Source of the DNA: Candidatus Baldrarchaeota archaeon
GTDB taxonomy: Archaea; Asgardarchaeota; Baldrarchaeia; Baldrarchaeales; DXJG01
Length of the DNA stretch: 26,008 bases
Direction: 5' to 3'
Assembly (NCBI GenBank): GCA_030587435.1
Contig: JAUQZC010000059.1
Span: forward strand, 1 to 26,008
In this document: piece after piece, positions 1-7,860 of the stretch
Numbering within the stretch: position 1 is the first letter of the stretch
Layout: every line of letters starts with the position of its first letter
The notes under the pieces: model-generated
Told to the model about the DNA's origin: nothing
Database searches by the model: none
The model's input: only the letters and a program-made list of their open reading frames with translations
Position numbers and translations under genes: made by a program

Positions 1-1
1 T

Positions 2-1114
2 GTTCTAGAGAATGTTGTAAAAAAATTTCCAGAACTATTTAAGAATAAAATGCCAAAACTAATAGAGAAATTAGATGATAACAAAACATATGTCCGTATA
101 TCTATGATACATATTATCGAAGAAGTTGGGAAAAAATATCCCGAGTTAATTATGGATGCAGTGCCAAAACTGTTGGAAATGATAGGTGTTCCTGATAGTG
201 AAAGTTTAGCAGCAACCTTAACTTTACTCAAAGTCGCAGAAAAGCATGTAGACGAAATTAAGGACAAGGTAGACGACTTAGTGAAAGCGTTGGAATTAAT
301 TAATGACCGCGGTGAAGATGGCGAATACATTTCTGGATGCATTACAGACATGCTTCACATTATTTGGAAAAAATATCCAAGTTTGGTTAAGAAAGCTATG
401 GAAAGACTATGGAGAGATGTTGATGAAGATAAGGCAGCAGCCATATGCATAGTTACATACGAACATCCAGAACTTATTTTCGATAAAATACCACAACTTA
501 AAGACTTGTTAAACAACCCTAATGTTGAAGTTCGTGCATACGCCGTCACAGCCTTAGGAAACATAGGCACAAAATATCCTCAACTAATCGAAGACACCAT
601 ACCGAAACTTAAGGAAGCACTAAACGATCCAGATGAACTTATCCGTGAACATGCCGCCACAACCTTAGTAGACATAGGCATAAAACACCCCCAACTAATC
701 GAAGACACCATACCAAGGTTAGTGGAACTACTAATCGACGAAAACCCCGACGTTTGCGAAGTAACATACAACGTCCTCCAAGACCTAATAGAAAAACAAC
801 CAAAAACAATTGAAAAAATAATACCCAAACTAAAAGAAATAACATTCAAAGTAATTACAGAAACCAGCACATTCGAAGAACACTACCTCGAAAACCTAAT
901 TCGCCTCATAAAACAAACAATTATAAAGAAAGACCCAAAGGCAACCAAGGACCTAATATCAAAACTGAAAGACAAACTAAAACACCCAAGCGAGGAAGTA
1001 CGCAAAAGAGCCGCACAAACCCTAAAAGAAATCGAAAAACCAGAAATAATTAAAAACACAACGCAAAATAATGGAAAACTAAACAACCATCAAAAGAACC
1101 CTCCCTTACAATAG
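2..1114 (+). CDS. HEAT-repeat protein, 5' end outside the window
   Basis: The frame is open from the left edge, and the residues before the first ATG (position 50) already read as HEAT-like helix (VVKKFPELFKNKMPKLIEKL), so the real start lies upstream. About 370 residues are visible. They form tandem helical repeats of roughly 37 residues with a recurring pattern of P-x-L-I-x-x-x-I-P-x-L followed by a capped helix with D-P/N-P and V/I-R-x-x-A. Two adjacent units share almost identical DNA. No catalytic motif, signal peptide or membrane segment is visible. HEAT arrays usually act as protein-protein scaffolds, and the partner cannot be deduced. The last ~20 residues are polar and low-complexity (rich in N, K, Q, P). 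Codon use becomes strikingly A/C-rich toward the 3' end. Confidence 0.85.
   Translation, partial: VLENVVKKFPELFKNKMPKLIEKLDDNKTYVRISMIHIIEEVGKKYPELIMDAVPKLLEMIGVPDSESLAATLTLLKVAEKHVDEIKDKVDDLVKALELINDRGEDGEYISGCITDMLHIIWKKYPSLVKKAMERLWRDVDEDKAAAICIVTYEHPELIFDKIPQLKDLLNNPNVEVRAYAVTALGNIGTKYPQLIEDTIPKLKEALNDPDELIREHAATTLVDIGIKHPQLIEDTIPRLVELLIDENPDVCEVTYNVLQDLIEKQPKTIEKIIPKLKEITFKVITETSTFEEHYLENLIRLIKQTIIKKDPKATKDLISKLKDKLKHPSEEVRKRAAQTLKEIEKPEIIKNTTQNNGKLNNHQKNPPLQ
581..714 (+). repeat. Internal 111-nt direct repeat of the HEAT array
   Basis: A 23-nt identical stretch occurs at 581-603 and again at 692-714, exactly 111 nt (37 codons) apart. Both copies encode QLIEDTIP. The surrounding codons are also similar, indicating recent duplication of one HEAT unit. 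Confidence 0.85.
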
Positions 1115-1301
1115 AGAACCTTCTCCAAAAACCAAATTACAAATTTACTAAAGAATTTCAAAACTTCAACAAAACAAAAGAAAATAACAGTAAAATAAAA
1201 ATTTAAAATCCCTAAAACTGACAAAAGCTTGCATATACACTTTTTTGCGAAAAATCGTAATTAAAACTTCATAAAACATCGTAAGAATAAAGGAAAATTA
1301 A

Positions 1302-1413
1302 TGGTGCGGGCGCCGGGATTTGAACCCGGGTCCTCGGCGTGGCAGGCCGACGTCCTAGTCCAGGTTCTCCGACCGGGGAAACCTAGCTCCCCTAATCACT
1401 AGACTACGGGCGC
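1302..1413 (-). tRNA. tRNA-Gly (anticodon GCC), intron in the D-loop, CCA encoded
   Basis: On the minus strand the anticodon arm is stem TCGGC, loop CTGCCAC, stem GCCGA (anticodon GCC). The T arm is CCGGG, TTCAAAT, CCCGG, followed by A73 and an encoded CCA (1302-1304). The gene is 112 nt, too long for tRNA-Gly. Removing 34 nt (1365-1398) after GTCTAG leaves a typical archaeal Gly D arm (GTCTAG joined to CCTGGACTAGGAC) and a 78-nt tRNA with CCA. The acceptor stem is odd: 5' strand GCGCCCG against 3' strand CGCCCGC gives two C-C oppositions (4-69 and 5-68). It lies in the 3' flank of the GlmU-like gene with no clear TATA box of its own. Confidence 0.88.
1365..1398 (-). other. BHB intron of tRNA-Gly (after nucleotide 15)
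   Basis: A 34-nt insertion in the D loop. The inner stem pairs GATTAGGGGA with TTCCCCGGTC (10 positions, one A-C mismatch, three G-U pairs) around loop GCTAGGT. The central helix is GTCT with GGAG (three of four pairs). The bulges AGT and AAC would be cut after their second base. This is a relaxed motif, chosen because it is the only placement I found that yields a normal D arm with GG at 18-19. Confidence 0.7.
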
Positions 1414-1555
1414 GCGTTGTTTGTTTTGTTGTTTTGTTGTTTTTGGCGGGTTTGTTTTTGTGTTTGTTTGTTGGTTGGTTGTTTTTGTTTGTGGTGTTTT
1501 GGTTTTTAAGGGTTGTGTGTGGTTGTGTTCTATGGGTTGTTTTGTTTTTGGGTTT

Positions 1556-2845
1556 TTATTTTTTTGGTTGGGGTTGTAGTGGTTTTGTTGTGTTTTGGGG
1601 TTTTGTTGTGGTGATGGTGTTTGGTGGGATGTCTTTGTTTATGGTTGTGTTTGGTCCTATTAGGGAGTTTTGGCCTATTTTTATTCCTGGCATTAGCATG
1701 CATCCGATGCCTGTTTTTACGTTGTCTCCGATGATTGCTCCGAGTTTTCTTCTTCCGGTGTCTATTCTTTTTCCTTTTATTGTCATTTTTATTGTTTTTT
1801 CGTCTAGTCTGAGGTTTGCTGTTATGGTTCCGGCTCCGAAGTTTACGTTTTGTCCTATTATGCTGTCTCCTACGTAGGATAGGTGGGCTATGTGGGTGTG
1901 GTCGAGTATTATGCTGTTTTTTATTTCGCAGGCGTTTCCTATTCTGCAGTGGTTTCCTATGTATGTGTGGGGTCTTATGAAGCAGTTTGGTCCGATATCG
2001 CAGTTTTTTCCTATTAGGGTTGGGCCTATTATGTAGCTTCCTGATCTGATTATGGTGTTTTCTCCTATTCCTACTGGTCCTATGATTTTTGCTCCTTCTT
2101 CTATTTTTCCTTTTATTTCTAGTTTTGTTTCTTCTAGTAGTAGTTTGTTTGCGTCGAGTAGATCCCATGGGGTGCCTATGTCTATCCACCAGTCTTCTAG
2201 TTCATATGCTAATATGTTTTCGTCTTGTTTGATTAGTTGCTGTATGGAGTCTGTTAGTTCATATTCTCCTCTTTTTGATTTTTTGGTTTGTTTTATTGCT
2301 TTGAAGATTTTGGGTGTGAATATGTATATTCCCGCGTTTATTTGCTGGTTTTTTGCTTCTGTTGGGTCTGGTTTTTCTATGATTTCTGTGACTTGGTTGT
2401 TTTTTGTTTTTATGATGCCATAGAGTGATGCGTCTTTCACCTTGTATGTGGTGATGAGGGTTGAGGGGGATTCTTTGTTGAAGAATTCTATTATTTTAGG
2501 GTAGTTTTGTTTGCTTGTTAGAACGTCTCCGTAGATCAGTAGGAAGTTTTCGTTGTCTACGAAGTCTTCGGCTATGCTGGTGGCGTGGGCTGTTCCTAGG
2601 GGTTCTTTTTGTTCTTTGTAGGTTATTTTTAGGTTTAGTTTGCTTCCGTCTCCGAAATATTTGATTATTTGTTCTTTTTGATGTCCTACGATGATTAGTA
2701 TTTCTTTTATTTTTGCTTCGCGGAGTGCTGTTAGGATGTGTTCTAGTACGGGTTTTCCTGCTACTGGTAGGAGGGGTTTTGGTCTTGTTGCTGTTAGGGG
2801 TAGTAGTCTTTGACCTTCTCCTGCGGCTAAAATTACTGCTTTCAA
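1556..2845 (-). CDS. Bifunctional sugar-1-phosphate nucleotidylyltransferase / acetyltransferase (GlmU-like)
   Basis: Residues ~1-240 form a nucleotidyltransferase domain: MKAVILAAGEGQRLLPLT with the PKPLLPVAGKP lysine signature, IYGDVL metal/substrate motif and WWIDIGTPWDLLDAN near the end. Residues ~250-415 are a left-handed beta-helix of hexapeptide repeats with NFGAGTITANLR, as in archaeal GlmU-type enzymes that make UDP-GlcNAc or dTDP-sugars. At ~429 aa it is slightly longer than the usual ~400, because of a T/P/Q/K-rich tail. I place the start at a TTG, six bases after GAGGTG; a GTG three codons earlier lies inside that ribosome binding site. It begins 10 nt after the stop of the upstream nucleotidyltransferase, suggesting one transcript. 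Sugar specificity cannot be told from sequence alone. Confidence 0.9.
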   Translation of the reverse strand: MKAVILAAGEGQRLLPLTATRPKPLLPVAGKPVLEHILTALREAKIKEILIIVGHQKEQIIKYFGDGSKLNLKITYKEQKEPLGTAHATSIAEDFVDNENFLLIYGDVLTSKQNYPKIIEFFNKESPSTLITTYKVKDASLYGIIKTKNNQVTEIIEKPDPTEAKNQQINAGIYIFTPKIFKAIKQTKKSKRGEYELTDSIQQLIKQDENILAYELEDWWIDIGTPWDLLDANKLLLEETKLEIKGKIEEGAKIIGPVGIGENTIIRSGSYIIGPTLIGKNCDIGPNCFIRPHTYIGNHCRIGNACEIKNSIILDHTHIAHLSYVGDSIIGQNVNFGAGTITANLRLDEKTIKMTIKGKRIDTGRRKLGAIIGDNVKTGIGCMLMPGIKIGQNSLIGPNTTINKDIPPNTITTTKPQNTTKPLQPQPKK

Positions 2846-2855
2846 AATTAGCACC

Positions 2856-3467
2856 TCATGGGGGTATGAATTTTTTGGTTGGGTCCTTTTTTAATATTTT
2901 TTCCAGTTCTTCTATTGTTAGTCCTTTTATTATGTCGCCGAATATTTCGCATTTTTCTTTTAGGTTTATTTCTTCTGGGTCGCGGACAATTATCTCTATT
3001 TTAAAGTTTTCTTTTGTTTTTATAAAGATGTGTGTGTATTCTTTTACGGTGTTTTCCGCGGTTCTTACAACGTTTTCTATTCCTGTTATGTTGTATCTGG
3101 CTTGCTTTAGTTTTGTTATGGCTTCTTCTATGTTGTTTGTGTATATGTAGATGTCTATGTCGCTGTTTCGTGTTATGATTCCTCTCCAAACGCTTCCGAT
3201 TAGTTTGGGATGGTATTCGTTTAGTGTTTTCATTATTTGGAGTGCTGTTTTTCTCATTTGGATGAGACGCTCTGTTCTTTCTTCTCCTTCTAAAAATTCA
3301 GCTAGGTTGTCGAGTTCTAGGGCTATTTCCTTGTTGCTTGGTAGAAAACGTGTTCCTAGTTGTTTTGCAGCCATTCTTTTTGCAGCGTAGTATTCTGTTG
3401 CAAGACCATAGTATAGTAGTCTGGCTGCTTCTTTTGCTACTTCTTTTCTCTGTATGGTTCTGTTCAT
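2856..3467 (-). CDS. Small nucleotidyltransferase-fold protein
   Basis: A protein of 203 aa. The central motif GSVWRGIITRNSDIDIYIY (around residue 92) matches the GS-x(n)-SD-x-D signature of the polymerase-beta/KNTase-type nucleotidyltransferase superfamily. The third acidic residue may be in KIEIIVRD. The N-terminal ~80 residues are helical. Start ATG follows AAGGGATTCAA. It lies directly upstream of the GlmU-like gene. It could be a nucleotidyltransferase of the Cca/MNT type with an unknown substrate. Known families with this signature modify proteins, antibiotics or RNA ends, and nothing here decides between them. Confidence 0.65.
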   Translation of the reverse strand: MNRTIQRKEVAKEAARLLYYGLATEYYAAKRMAAKQLGTRFLPSNKEIALELDNLAEFLEGEERTERLIQMRKTALQIMKTLNEYHPKLIGSVWRGIITRNSDIDIYIYTNNIEEAITKLKQARYNITGIENVVRTAENTVKEYTHIFIKTKENFKIEIIVRDPEEINLKEKCEIFGDIIKGLTIEELEKILKKDPTKKFIPP

Positions 3468-3559
3468 TTGAATCCCTTGGTTCTTTGAATGGCAGTGTCA
3501 ATAAATGTAATGGGGTGCCTTATGTTTAAATTTGATGTTTGAGTGGTGGAGTGTTATTG

Positions 3560-3808
3560 TTATGCTGCAAGTAAAGGCATTACGCTTTCATCTTCTACAT
3601 TTCTTTCTAGGGCTTTCAGGAATTTTTCTAGTCTTGAGGCTGCATTAAATGTGTAGGAGAAGTTTATTTCTGGAATTTTTACTTCTGCCATTCTTCCTTT
3701 AATGGCGACATAGATTCCTCCAATGGCGATGGAATGTCTGAAGTATAGGAGTTGTCCGTTTCTCCTTACAGGTAAAAATTTGTGGCGTCTTAATACTTTC
3801 TCTAACAT
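3560..3808 (-). CDS. Small conserved-looking protein of unknown function
   Basis: I do not recognise this family. It is 82 aa from the ATG at 3808; the frame can be extended to a TTG at 3856, but the added residues look unrelated and no ribosome binding site supports it. The predicted protein is basic in its first third (MLEKVLRRHKFLPVRRNGQ), then alternates short beta-like stretches (LLYFRHSIAIGGIYVAIKG), then has a helix (AASRLEKFLKALERNVED). No cysteine cluster or membrane segment is present. A TATA-like element lies ~70 nt upstream. Possible roles include nucleic-acid binding, which is only a guess from charge. Confidence 0.5.
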   Translation of the reverse strand: MLEKVLRRHKFLPVRRNGQLLYFRHSIAIGGIYVAIKGRMAEVKIPEINFSYTFNAASRLEKFLKALERNVEDESVMPLLAA

Positions 3809-3876
3809 TTTAAACTCACTACACAAATTTTTTTGATAGTTGACTCTTGGGAGCAAAGCCTTTTGCCATGGCGCTT

Positions 3877-3885
3877 CTTTATAAG
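3877..3885 (-). promoter_or_regulatory. TATA-box candidate for the small protein gene
   Basis: The minus strand reads CTTATAAAG. Transcription would start near 3855, leaving a leader of about 45 nt before the ATG at 3808. Confidence 0.4.
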
Positions 3886-4172
3886 CCTTTTTGTACGCGC
3901 CAAGTTTGAGACGTGTTTTTAACCGGAAGAAAAATCAATTTGAATATTTGTTTTATGATCAAAATTTTACGTAAATGTATCAAAATGATACGTTTCATAT
4001 GGGATTATTGATTCGAATAAAAGTAGTATATATATGAAAGTAATGCGAAGGCGCCATTCCTATATTACGGTTTTATATACGGCAGGCTGAGTTTCTTAAC
4101 GTGTTTAGAAAGTATAGCTTAAAGTGTTATGGGGTTTTGATGTAGAAATAGGATTAATTGAAATCTTGATAT
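3886..4172. other. Non-coding stretch between the small protein gene and S3Ae
   Basis: With the flanking promoter this gap exceeds 300 nt. It is AT-rich and holds no ORF longer than about 20 codons with a credible ribosome binding site. It contains one near-perfect inverted repeat at 3973-3995. I see no tRNA and no recognisable C/D or H/ACA RNA. Confidence 0.6.
3973..3995. repeat. Inverted repeat, operator-like
   Basis: AAATGTATCA and TGATACGTTT are inverted copies with one mismatch, separated by AAA. The size and symmetry suit a dimeric regulator. It is ~165 nt upstream of the small unknown gene and downstream of S3Ae, so its target is unclear. Confidence 0.5.
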
Positions 4173-4793
4173 TTATGTTTGGGTTTGTTTTTCTGGTGTT
4201 GGTTCTTCTAGTAGTTTGCTTTTCCTTATATCACATTTCCTGAGTGCTAGAATTTTTTTGGCTTCGTTGTATATTTCTGACCCTATTTTCCCAAGTACAC
4301 ATTCTTGGACGAAATCTTCAAATTTTAGTTGTTGAGCCTTTTTCTCGATGATTTCTTTCATTATTTTTCTTATGGCCATTTCCTGGCTTGTTTTTGCTCT
4401 TGAAACTGTGAATGCGACGGCTGAGAGTCTTAGTTTGTACCCGTCTTTTGTCGTTACATTAAATATTCCATCTATTCTCGATGTTCTTCTTCGTACTAGG
4501 CTTCTGAGATAATCTCTGGCCCATTCATGTCCTTTAAACTTAGTGTATGCCACATCTCCCTTTACATCGTTTATTTGGAAATACAGTTTTACGTGTATTT
4601 GGTTGAAGTCTCCTGTTATATCGTATAGGGTTGTTTCTATTACTCGGCCTACGAGTTTTTCTGGGTCGTCTGCTGGGGTTAGTCCTATTTCTTTGTTACC
4701 AAAGTATGGAGGTGAGATTACTGCGTACCATTTTTTGAGTTTCCATTTGTCTCTTGCTCTTGATCTTTCTTTTCTTTTCGATTTCGATGACAT
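4173..4793 (-). CDS. rps3ae: 30S ribosomal protein S3Ae (eS1)
   Basis: A 206-aa protein with the S3Ae family pattern: basic N-terminus, [40 protein letters not shown], and [16 protein letters not shown] in the middle. It binds the small subunit near the mRNA exit. Length is normal for archaea. Start ATG at 4793 is preceded by GGAGGT six bases upstream. It is the last gene of the S15 - DHH nuclease - Pcc1 - S3Ae group, an order repeatedly seen in archaea. A TATA-like sequence ahead of it may give it its own promoter. Confidence 0.97.
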   Translation of the reverse strand: MSSKSKRKERSRARDKWKLKKWYAVISPPYFGNKEIGLTPADDPEKLVGRVIETTLYDITGDFNQIHVKLYFQINDVKGDVAYTKFKGHEWARDYLRSLVRRRTSRIDGIFNVTTKDGYKLRLSAVAFTVSRAKTSQEMAIRKIMKEIIEKKAQQLKFEDFVQECVLGKIGSEIYNEAKKILALRKCDIRKSKLLEEPTPEKQTQT

Positions 4794-4833
4794 ATGTGAA
4801 CCTCCGTGATTAGCGAAAGTAGTTGAAATGGAG

Positions 4834-4846
4834 TTAATAAAAATCT
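4834..4846 (-). promoter_or_regulatory. TATA-box candidate for S3Ae
   Basis: The minus strand has GATTTTTATTAAC about 45 nt ahead of the S3Ae ATG, with the transcription start expected ~25 nt downstream. This is consistent with separate transcription from Pcc1. Confidence 0.4.
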
Positions 4847-4918
4847 TTCCATTTAACTAACAGTTTTATCATATTCGATTTTGAGTAGGTTATTGTGGTT
4901 TACTTAGATTGATTGTTA

Positions 4919-5182
4919 TTAAGGTTGTTCAACAATCTCGTAGATACTGTTTATTAGTTTTATTGTTTCGAATATGTCATTTAGAGTTGAAAGCACGGTT
5001 TCGATTTTTTCTCGGCCTTCAATTACAGAGATTACAAAGTTTTGCTGGGAGATTGTTTTAACTTTTATTGTAGGAGGCGCAAATTTATCTTCTATCGAAA
5101 GTATTCTTTGAAGTATATTTGCATGCTTTTCATTTTTGCAATGAATTTTAACTGTTAGCGCTACTTTGTTTAATATGTTCAT
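4919..5182 (-). CDS. pcc1: KEOPS complex subunit Pcc1
   Basis: An 87-aa protein of the CTAG/Pcc1 fold (beta strand VALTVKIHCKN, helix NILQRILSIEDKF, strands around TIKVKTISQQNFVISVIEG, long C-terminal helix VLSTLNDIFETIKLINSIYEIV). Pcc1 dimerises and binds Kae1 in the KEOPS complex that makes t6A37 on ANN-decoding tRNAs. Its first 35 nt overlap the end of the DHH nuclease gene. The pairing with a RecJ-like gene and S3Ae is the usual archaeal context, which supports a call that sequence alone makes only moderately well. Bud32 of the same complex is encoded at 7857-8498. Confidence 0.8.
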   Translation of the reverse strand: MNILNKVALTVKIHCKNEKHANILQRILSIEDKFAPPTIKVKTISQQNFVISVIEGREKIETVLSTLNDIFETIKLINSIYEIVEQP

Positions 5183-6644
5183 GTTGTTCGGGCTCCAGCA
5201 TTTCTTTTAATATGTTATCTAAGTGGTTAATGAATTCTTCTTCCATGTTGCGTGGTATTTGTCCTCCTGCTGCTATGTTATGTCCTCCAGCTAGCTGTTC
5301 GGTTCCTAGTTTTTTGGCTGCAAGCTTTAAAGCTTTTCCTAAGTCTACCCCTCTGTTTACCAGTGTTTGTGTTGCTCTTGCTGAAAGCTTAACCATGGAT
5401 GGATATTCGCTACTATATGCGAAGCCGACAACCACTTTGTCGTTGCTTATTTTTTTAGATGAGAGGAGTAGGGATGTGACTGTTCCTATTATGTTGTCTT
5501 CTATTATGTCTTCTCCGTGGAAGTATCTGACGTAGTTTTTCTCTTTGAGTTTTTGTTCTAGGTTTTGTGTGATCCATGATATTGAGTTTGCTAGTTTTTC
5601 TCTGTATTTTGAGAGTATTTGGGTGGCTTCTTCAAGTGCGTCTTTTCTATCTCCCATGCATATGGCTACTCCTATTTCTGGGTGGCCCATTCTTCCACAT
5701 GCGTTTAGCAAGGTGGCGAATTCTCTTCCGTCTCTTAGAGGTGATCCTTTTTCTTCGTTTAAGAAAATGTACACCATTCCTATTATGCTTTGAGCTTCTT
5801 CGGCGCTTAGGCCTTTTATTATCATGTAGTCTATGAGTTTTGAGGCTAGTAGTTGTTTTTCTTCGGTTGAAAGGTCTGATATTGTTCTCCATTTTCCGTT
5901 TTCATCTTTTAATGGTATTTTTACTTCACTTTCGATAAAGAATTTACATCTTTCTCTGCAACCGGATAGTTCAGGTATAAATGGGTCTGTTGTGTATTCT
6001 AGGGCTATGTGGATTGGCCGTGTTTCTCGTCCAAAAAGTCTTATGTCTTTTTTAGCTTCTAAGATACCGTGCTCAGCAGCTTCATCTACTACTTCCTTAT
6101 TTACCCCTATGAGAGAGTATTGGCTTCCCTTATCTTGCCTATCTCCTAGTGCACCTACTATTGCTAAATATGAAAGGTCTACGTTTCTTTTATCGAGTGC
6201 TCGTGCAACGAGGTAGGTTGTTGTGGAGCCACTTATTTCCTTTGCGCCATCGATTCCATGAAAATGAGGGTTAAAATGTATTAGAGAGTCAAAGTCTACT
6301 TTTATGGGCGGGTGATGATCTATAATTATAATTTTTTCTTTTTGTTTGAGATGTTTTTCTATGAGATTTAGTTGGCCGCTTCCAATATCTGTAAAAATTA
6401 TGGATGTATATTTTTCTTCTTCAAGGTCTTCAAGGATTTCTGGAGTTAGCTGTTTAACTACTGTGAGGTGAAAAGAAGCTTGTAATCTATATAGCGCAGT
6501 ACATATTATTCCAGCTGAAGAAATGCCGTCAGCATCGAAATGAGAAATTATTCTAATTGTTTGCCCTTCTTCTATTTTTTCTTTTATATTTTTAGCTGTT
6601 TCTTCGGCGTTTCTCCAAAATTGAGGGTATTTTTCTTCAAGCAA
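5148..6644 (-). CDS. DHH-family single-strand nuclease (archaeal RecJ / GAN-like)
   Basis: A 498-aa protein with an N-terminal DHH phosphoesterase domain: HFDADGISSAG (motif I), IIFTDIGSGQ (motif II), IIDHHPP (motif III, the DHH), and LAIVGALGDRQDKG. A C-terminal DHHA1 domain carries GGHNIAAGGQIP. In archaea such proteins act as 5'-3' single-strand exonucleases, and some associate with GINS at the replication fork. The Mg/Mn ligands (D in DAD, D in TDIG, DHH, D in GDRQ) all appear intact. Start is a TTG with GGGGAG five bases upstream, 16 nt after the S15 stop, so the two genes are probably co-transcribed. Which archaeal RecJ subtype this is cannot be settled here. Confidence 0.9.
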   Translation of the reverse strand: MLEEKYPQFWRNAEETAKNIKEKIEEGQTIRIISHFDADGISSAGIICTALYRLQASFHLTVVKQLTPEILEDLEEEKYTSIIFTDIGSGQLNLIEKHLKQKEKIIIIDHHPPIKVDFDSLIHFNPHFHGIDGAKEISGSTTTYLVARALDKRNVDLSYLAIVGALGDRQDKGSQYSLIGVNKEVVDEAAEHGILEAKKDIRLFGRETRPIHIALEYTTDPFIPELSGCRERCKFFIESEVKIPLKDENGKWRTISDLSTEEKQLLASKLIDYMIIKGLSAEEAQSIIGMVYIFLNEEKGSPLRDGREFATLLNACGRMGHPEIGVAICMGDRKDALEEATQILSKYREKLANSISWITQNLEQKLKEKNYVRYFHGEDIIEDNIIGTVTSLLLSSKKISNDKVVVGFAYSSEYPSMVKLSARATQTLVNRGVDLGKALKLAAKKLGTEQLAGGHNIAAGGQIPRNMEEEFINHLDNILKEMLEPEQHEHIKQSSANS

Positions 6645-6660
6645 AATTGCTCCCCAAGTT

Positions 6661-7116
6661 TTAACGGACTAGGATCTCAGCCTTCTTGGGGTCGTATTTC
6701 CAGTCCGGTGGTAGTTTTTTAACTCGTCTATAGTATTTTACTAGTCTGTGTATTTTGCTTTCAATTAGCTGTAACCCTCTTTTTGAGTGAAGGTCTTTTG
6801 GATGTTCTTCAAGATGTTTTCTTAAATTAACAGCTCTTCTAATCAGGTTTAGAAGGTCTTCTGGTAAAGGTAGAGATAGGTTGTTTTCCTCTAGGATTTG
6901 AGTTATACTTTTTCCAACTATTTGTTTAACTAGAGGTATGCCGTATTGGTCTCTTAAAATTACACCTATCATGCTTGGAGGGTGTCCTTCGCGAGCAAGT
7001 TTTATAACTAGGTCTTCAACTTCTTGAGGAGAATACTTTACCCATTCTGGTGGTGTTCTTCTCGGTGGTCGTGTTGAACTTGATTTACCTCTTTTCCTTG
7101 CATGCATTCTAGCCAT
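6661..7116 (-). CDS. rps15: 30S ribosomal protein S15 (uS15)
   Basis: A 151-aa protein, the long archaeal/eukaryotic form. It starts [12 protein letters not shown], with [20 protein letters not shown] and [18 protein letters not shown] in the N-terminal extension, and the S15 core [21 protein letters not shown] and [19 protein letters not shown]. The start is the ATG at 7116, preceded by GGGGTGA; an upstream GTG three codons earlier overlaps that site. It is the first gene of the S15-DHH-Pcc1-S3Ae group. The 170-nt gap upstream separates it from RdgB and probably holds its promoter. Confidence 0.97.
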   Translation of the reverse strand: MARMHARKRGKSSSTRPPRRTPPEWVKYSPQEVEDLVIKLAREGHPPSMIGVILRDQYGIPLVKQIVGKSITQILEENNLSLPLPEDLLNLIRRAVNLRKHLEEHPKDLHSKRGLQLIESKIHRLVKYYRRVKKLPPDWKYDPKKAEILVR

Positions 7117-7287
7117 TAGTTTCACCCCGTGAAAGCTGGCACAGCAGCATATTGTTACGTGTTTCTTAAGAGCAAAGTTACGTATATCTTAAAAATTTTT
7201 TCAATTCAAATTTTAGTTTAATCAGCTGTTTTCTGATGTTAATAGTTATATCAGGGCAAAGTTATATTGATAAATAGCTATAAAAGT

Positions 7288-7860
7288 TTATTTATTTTCA
7301 TAGTGTTTTGAAAGCCAGGCACCAAATTTCTCTAGTGACTTTTTCCTATGTGATATCTTGTTTTTGTTTTCTGGTCCCATCTCGGCGTACGTTTTTCCTC
7401 CTCCCTCCGCTGGTATAAATATTGGATCAAAACCCCAGCCCTTATCTCCTCTTGCTTCATATGCGATGCTTCCCTTAACCTTACCAATAAATGTGATTGG
7501 TTCGGATGTTGGTTCGCAATATGCTATAGCGCTTATAAAAAAGGCTTCTCTGTTTGGTTCTTCCTCTAATAGTTTTAGAATACCCTGGTTTCCAAGTGTT
7601 TTGTAAACGTATGATGAGTATGGTCCAGGGAAACCATTTAGAGCTTGTATGAACAGTCCTGCGTCCTCTACGAAAACGGCTTTTTTAGTTTTCTCGGCAA
7701 CCCATTTTGCAGTGAAGGAAGCTATTTCTTCTAGGTTTTCAGCCTGTATTTCCGGATATTCTCCTTTTAACCATTCAACGTTTACGTTAAAGCTTTTGAG
7801 GATTGCTTTTGCCTCTAAATATTTGTTTTTATTGCTTGTAGCAAAAAATATTTTTTTCAT
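7288..7860 (-). CDS. rdgB: Non-canonical purine NTP pyrophosphatase (RdgB/HAM1)
   Basis: A 190-aa protein. KKIFFATSNKNKYLEAKAIL is the N-terminal substrate-binding motif. VFVEDAGLFIQALNGFPGPY carries the catalytic/metal acidic residues, and GWGFDPIFIPAEGGGKTYAEM plus KNKISHRKKS complete the ITPase family signature. It hydrolyses ITP, XTP and dITP to monophosphates, cleaning the nucleotide pool. The start is the ATG at 7860, with GGAGAG ahead. The open frame continues 37 codons upstream, but this is only overlap with Bud32. ATG and the Bud32 stop share four bases (ATGA), indicating translational coupling. Confidence 0.95.
   Translation of the reverse strand: MKKIFFATSNKNKYLEAKAILKSFNVNVEWLKGEYPEIQAENLEEIASFTAKWVAEKTKKAVFVEDAGLFIQALNGFPGPYSSYVYKTLGNQGILKLLEEEPNREAFFISAIAYCEPTSEPITFIGKVKGSIAYEARGDKGWGFDPIFIPAEGGGKTYAEMGPENKNKISHRKKSLEKFGAWLSKHYENK

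Noticed and set aside
1434..3529. Long open frames opposite the GlmU-like gene and nucleotidyltransferase
   Set aside because: They are antisense shadows of well-supported coding genes, made of low-complexity residues produced by the G/T-rich strand.
3819..3869. A 16-codon upstream ORF (MAKGFAPKSQLSKKFV) ahead of the small unknown gene
   Set aside because: Its ATG lies only ~10 nt from the TATA candidate and would be upstream of the expected transcription start. It could matter only if another promoter is used.
3809..4172. Possible C/D box RNA in the S3Ae downstream gap
   Set aside because: Isolated CTGA and TGATG-like words occur, but not in the C-D'-C'-D spacing with terminal pairing.
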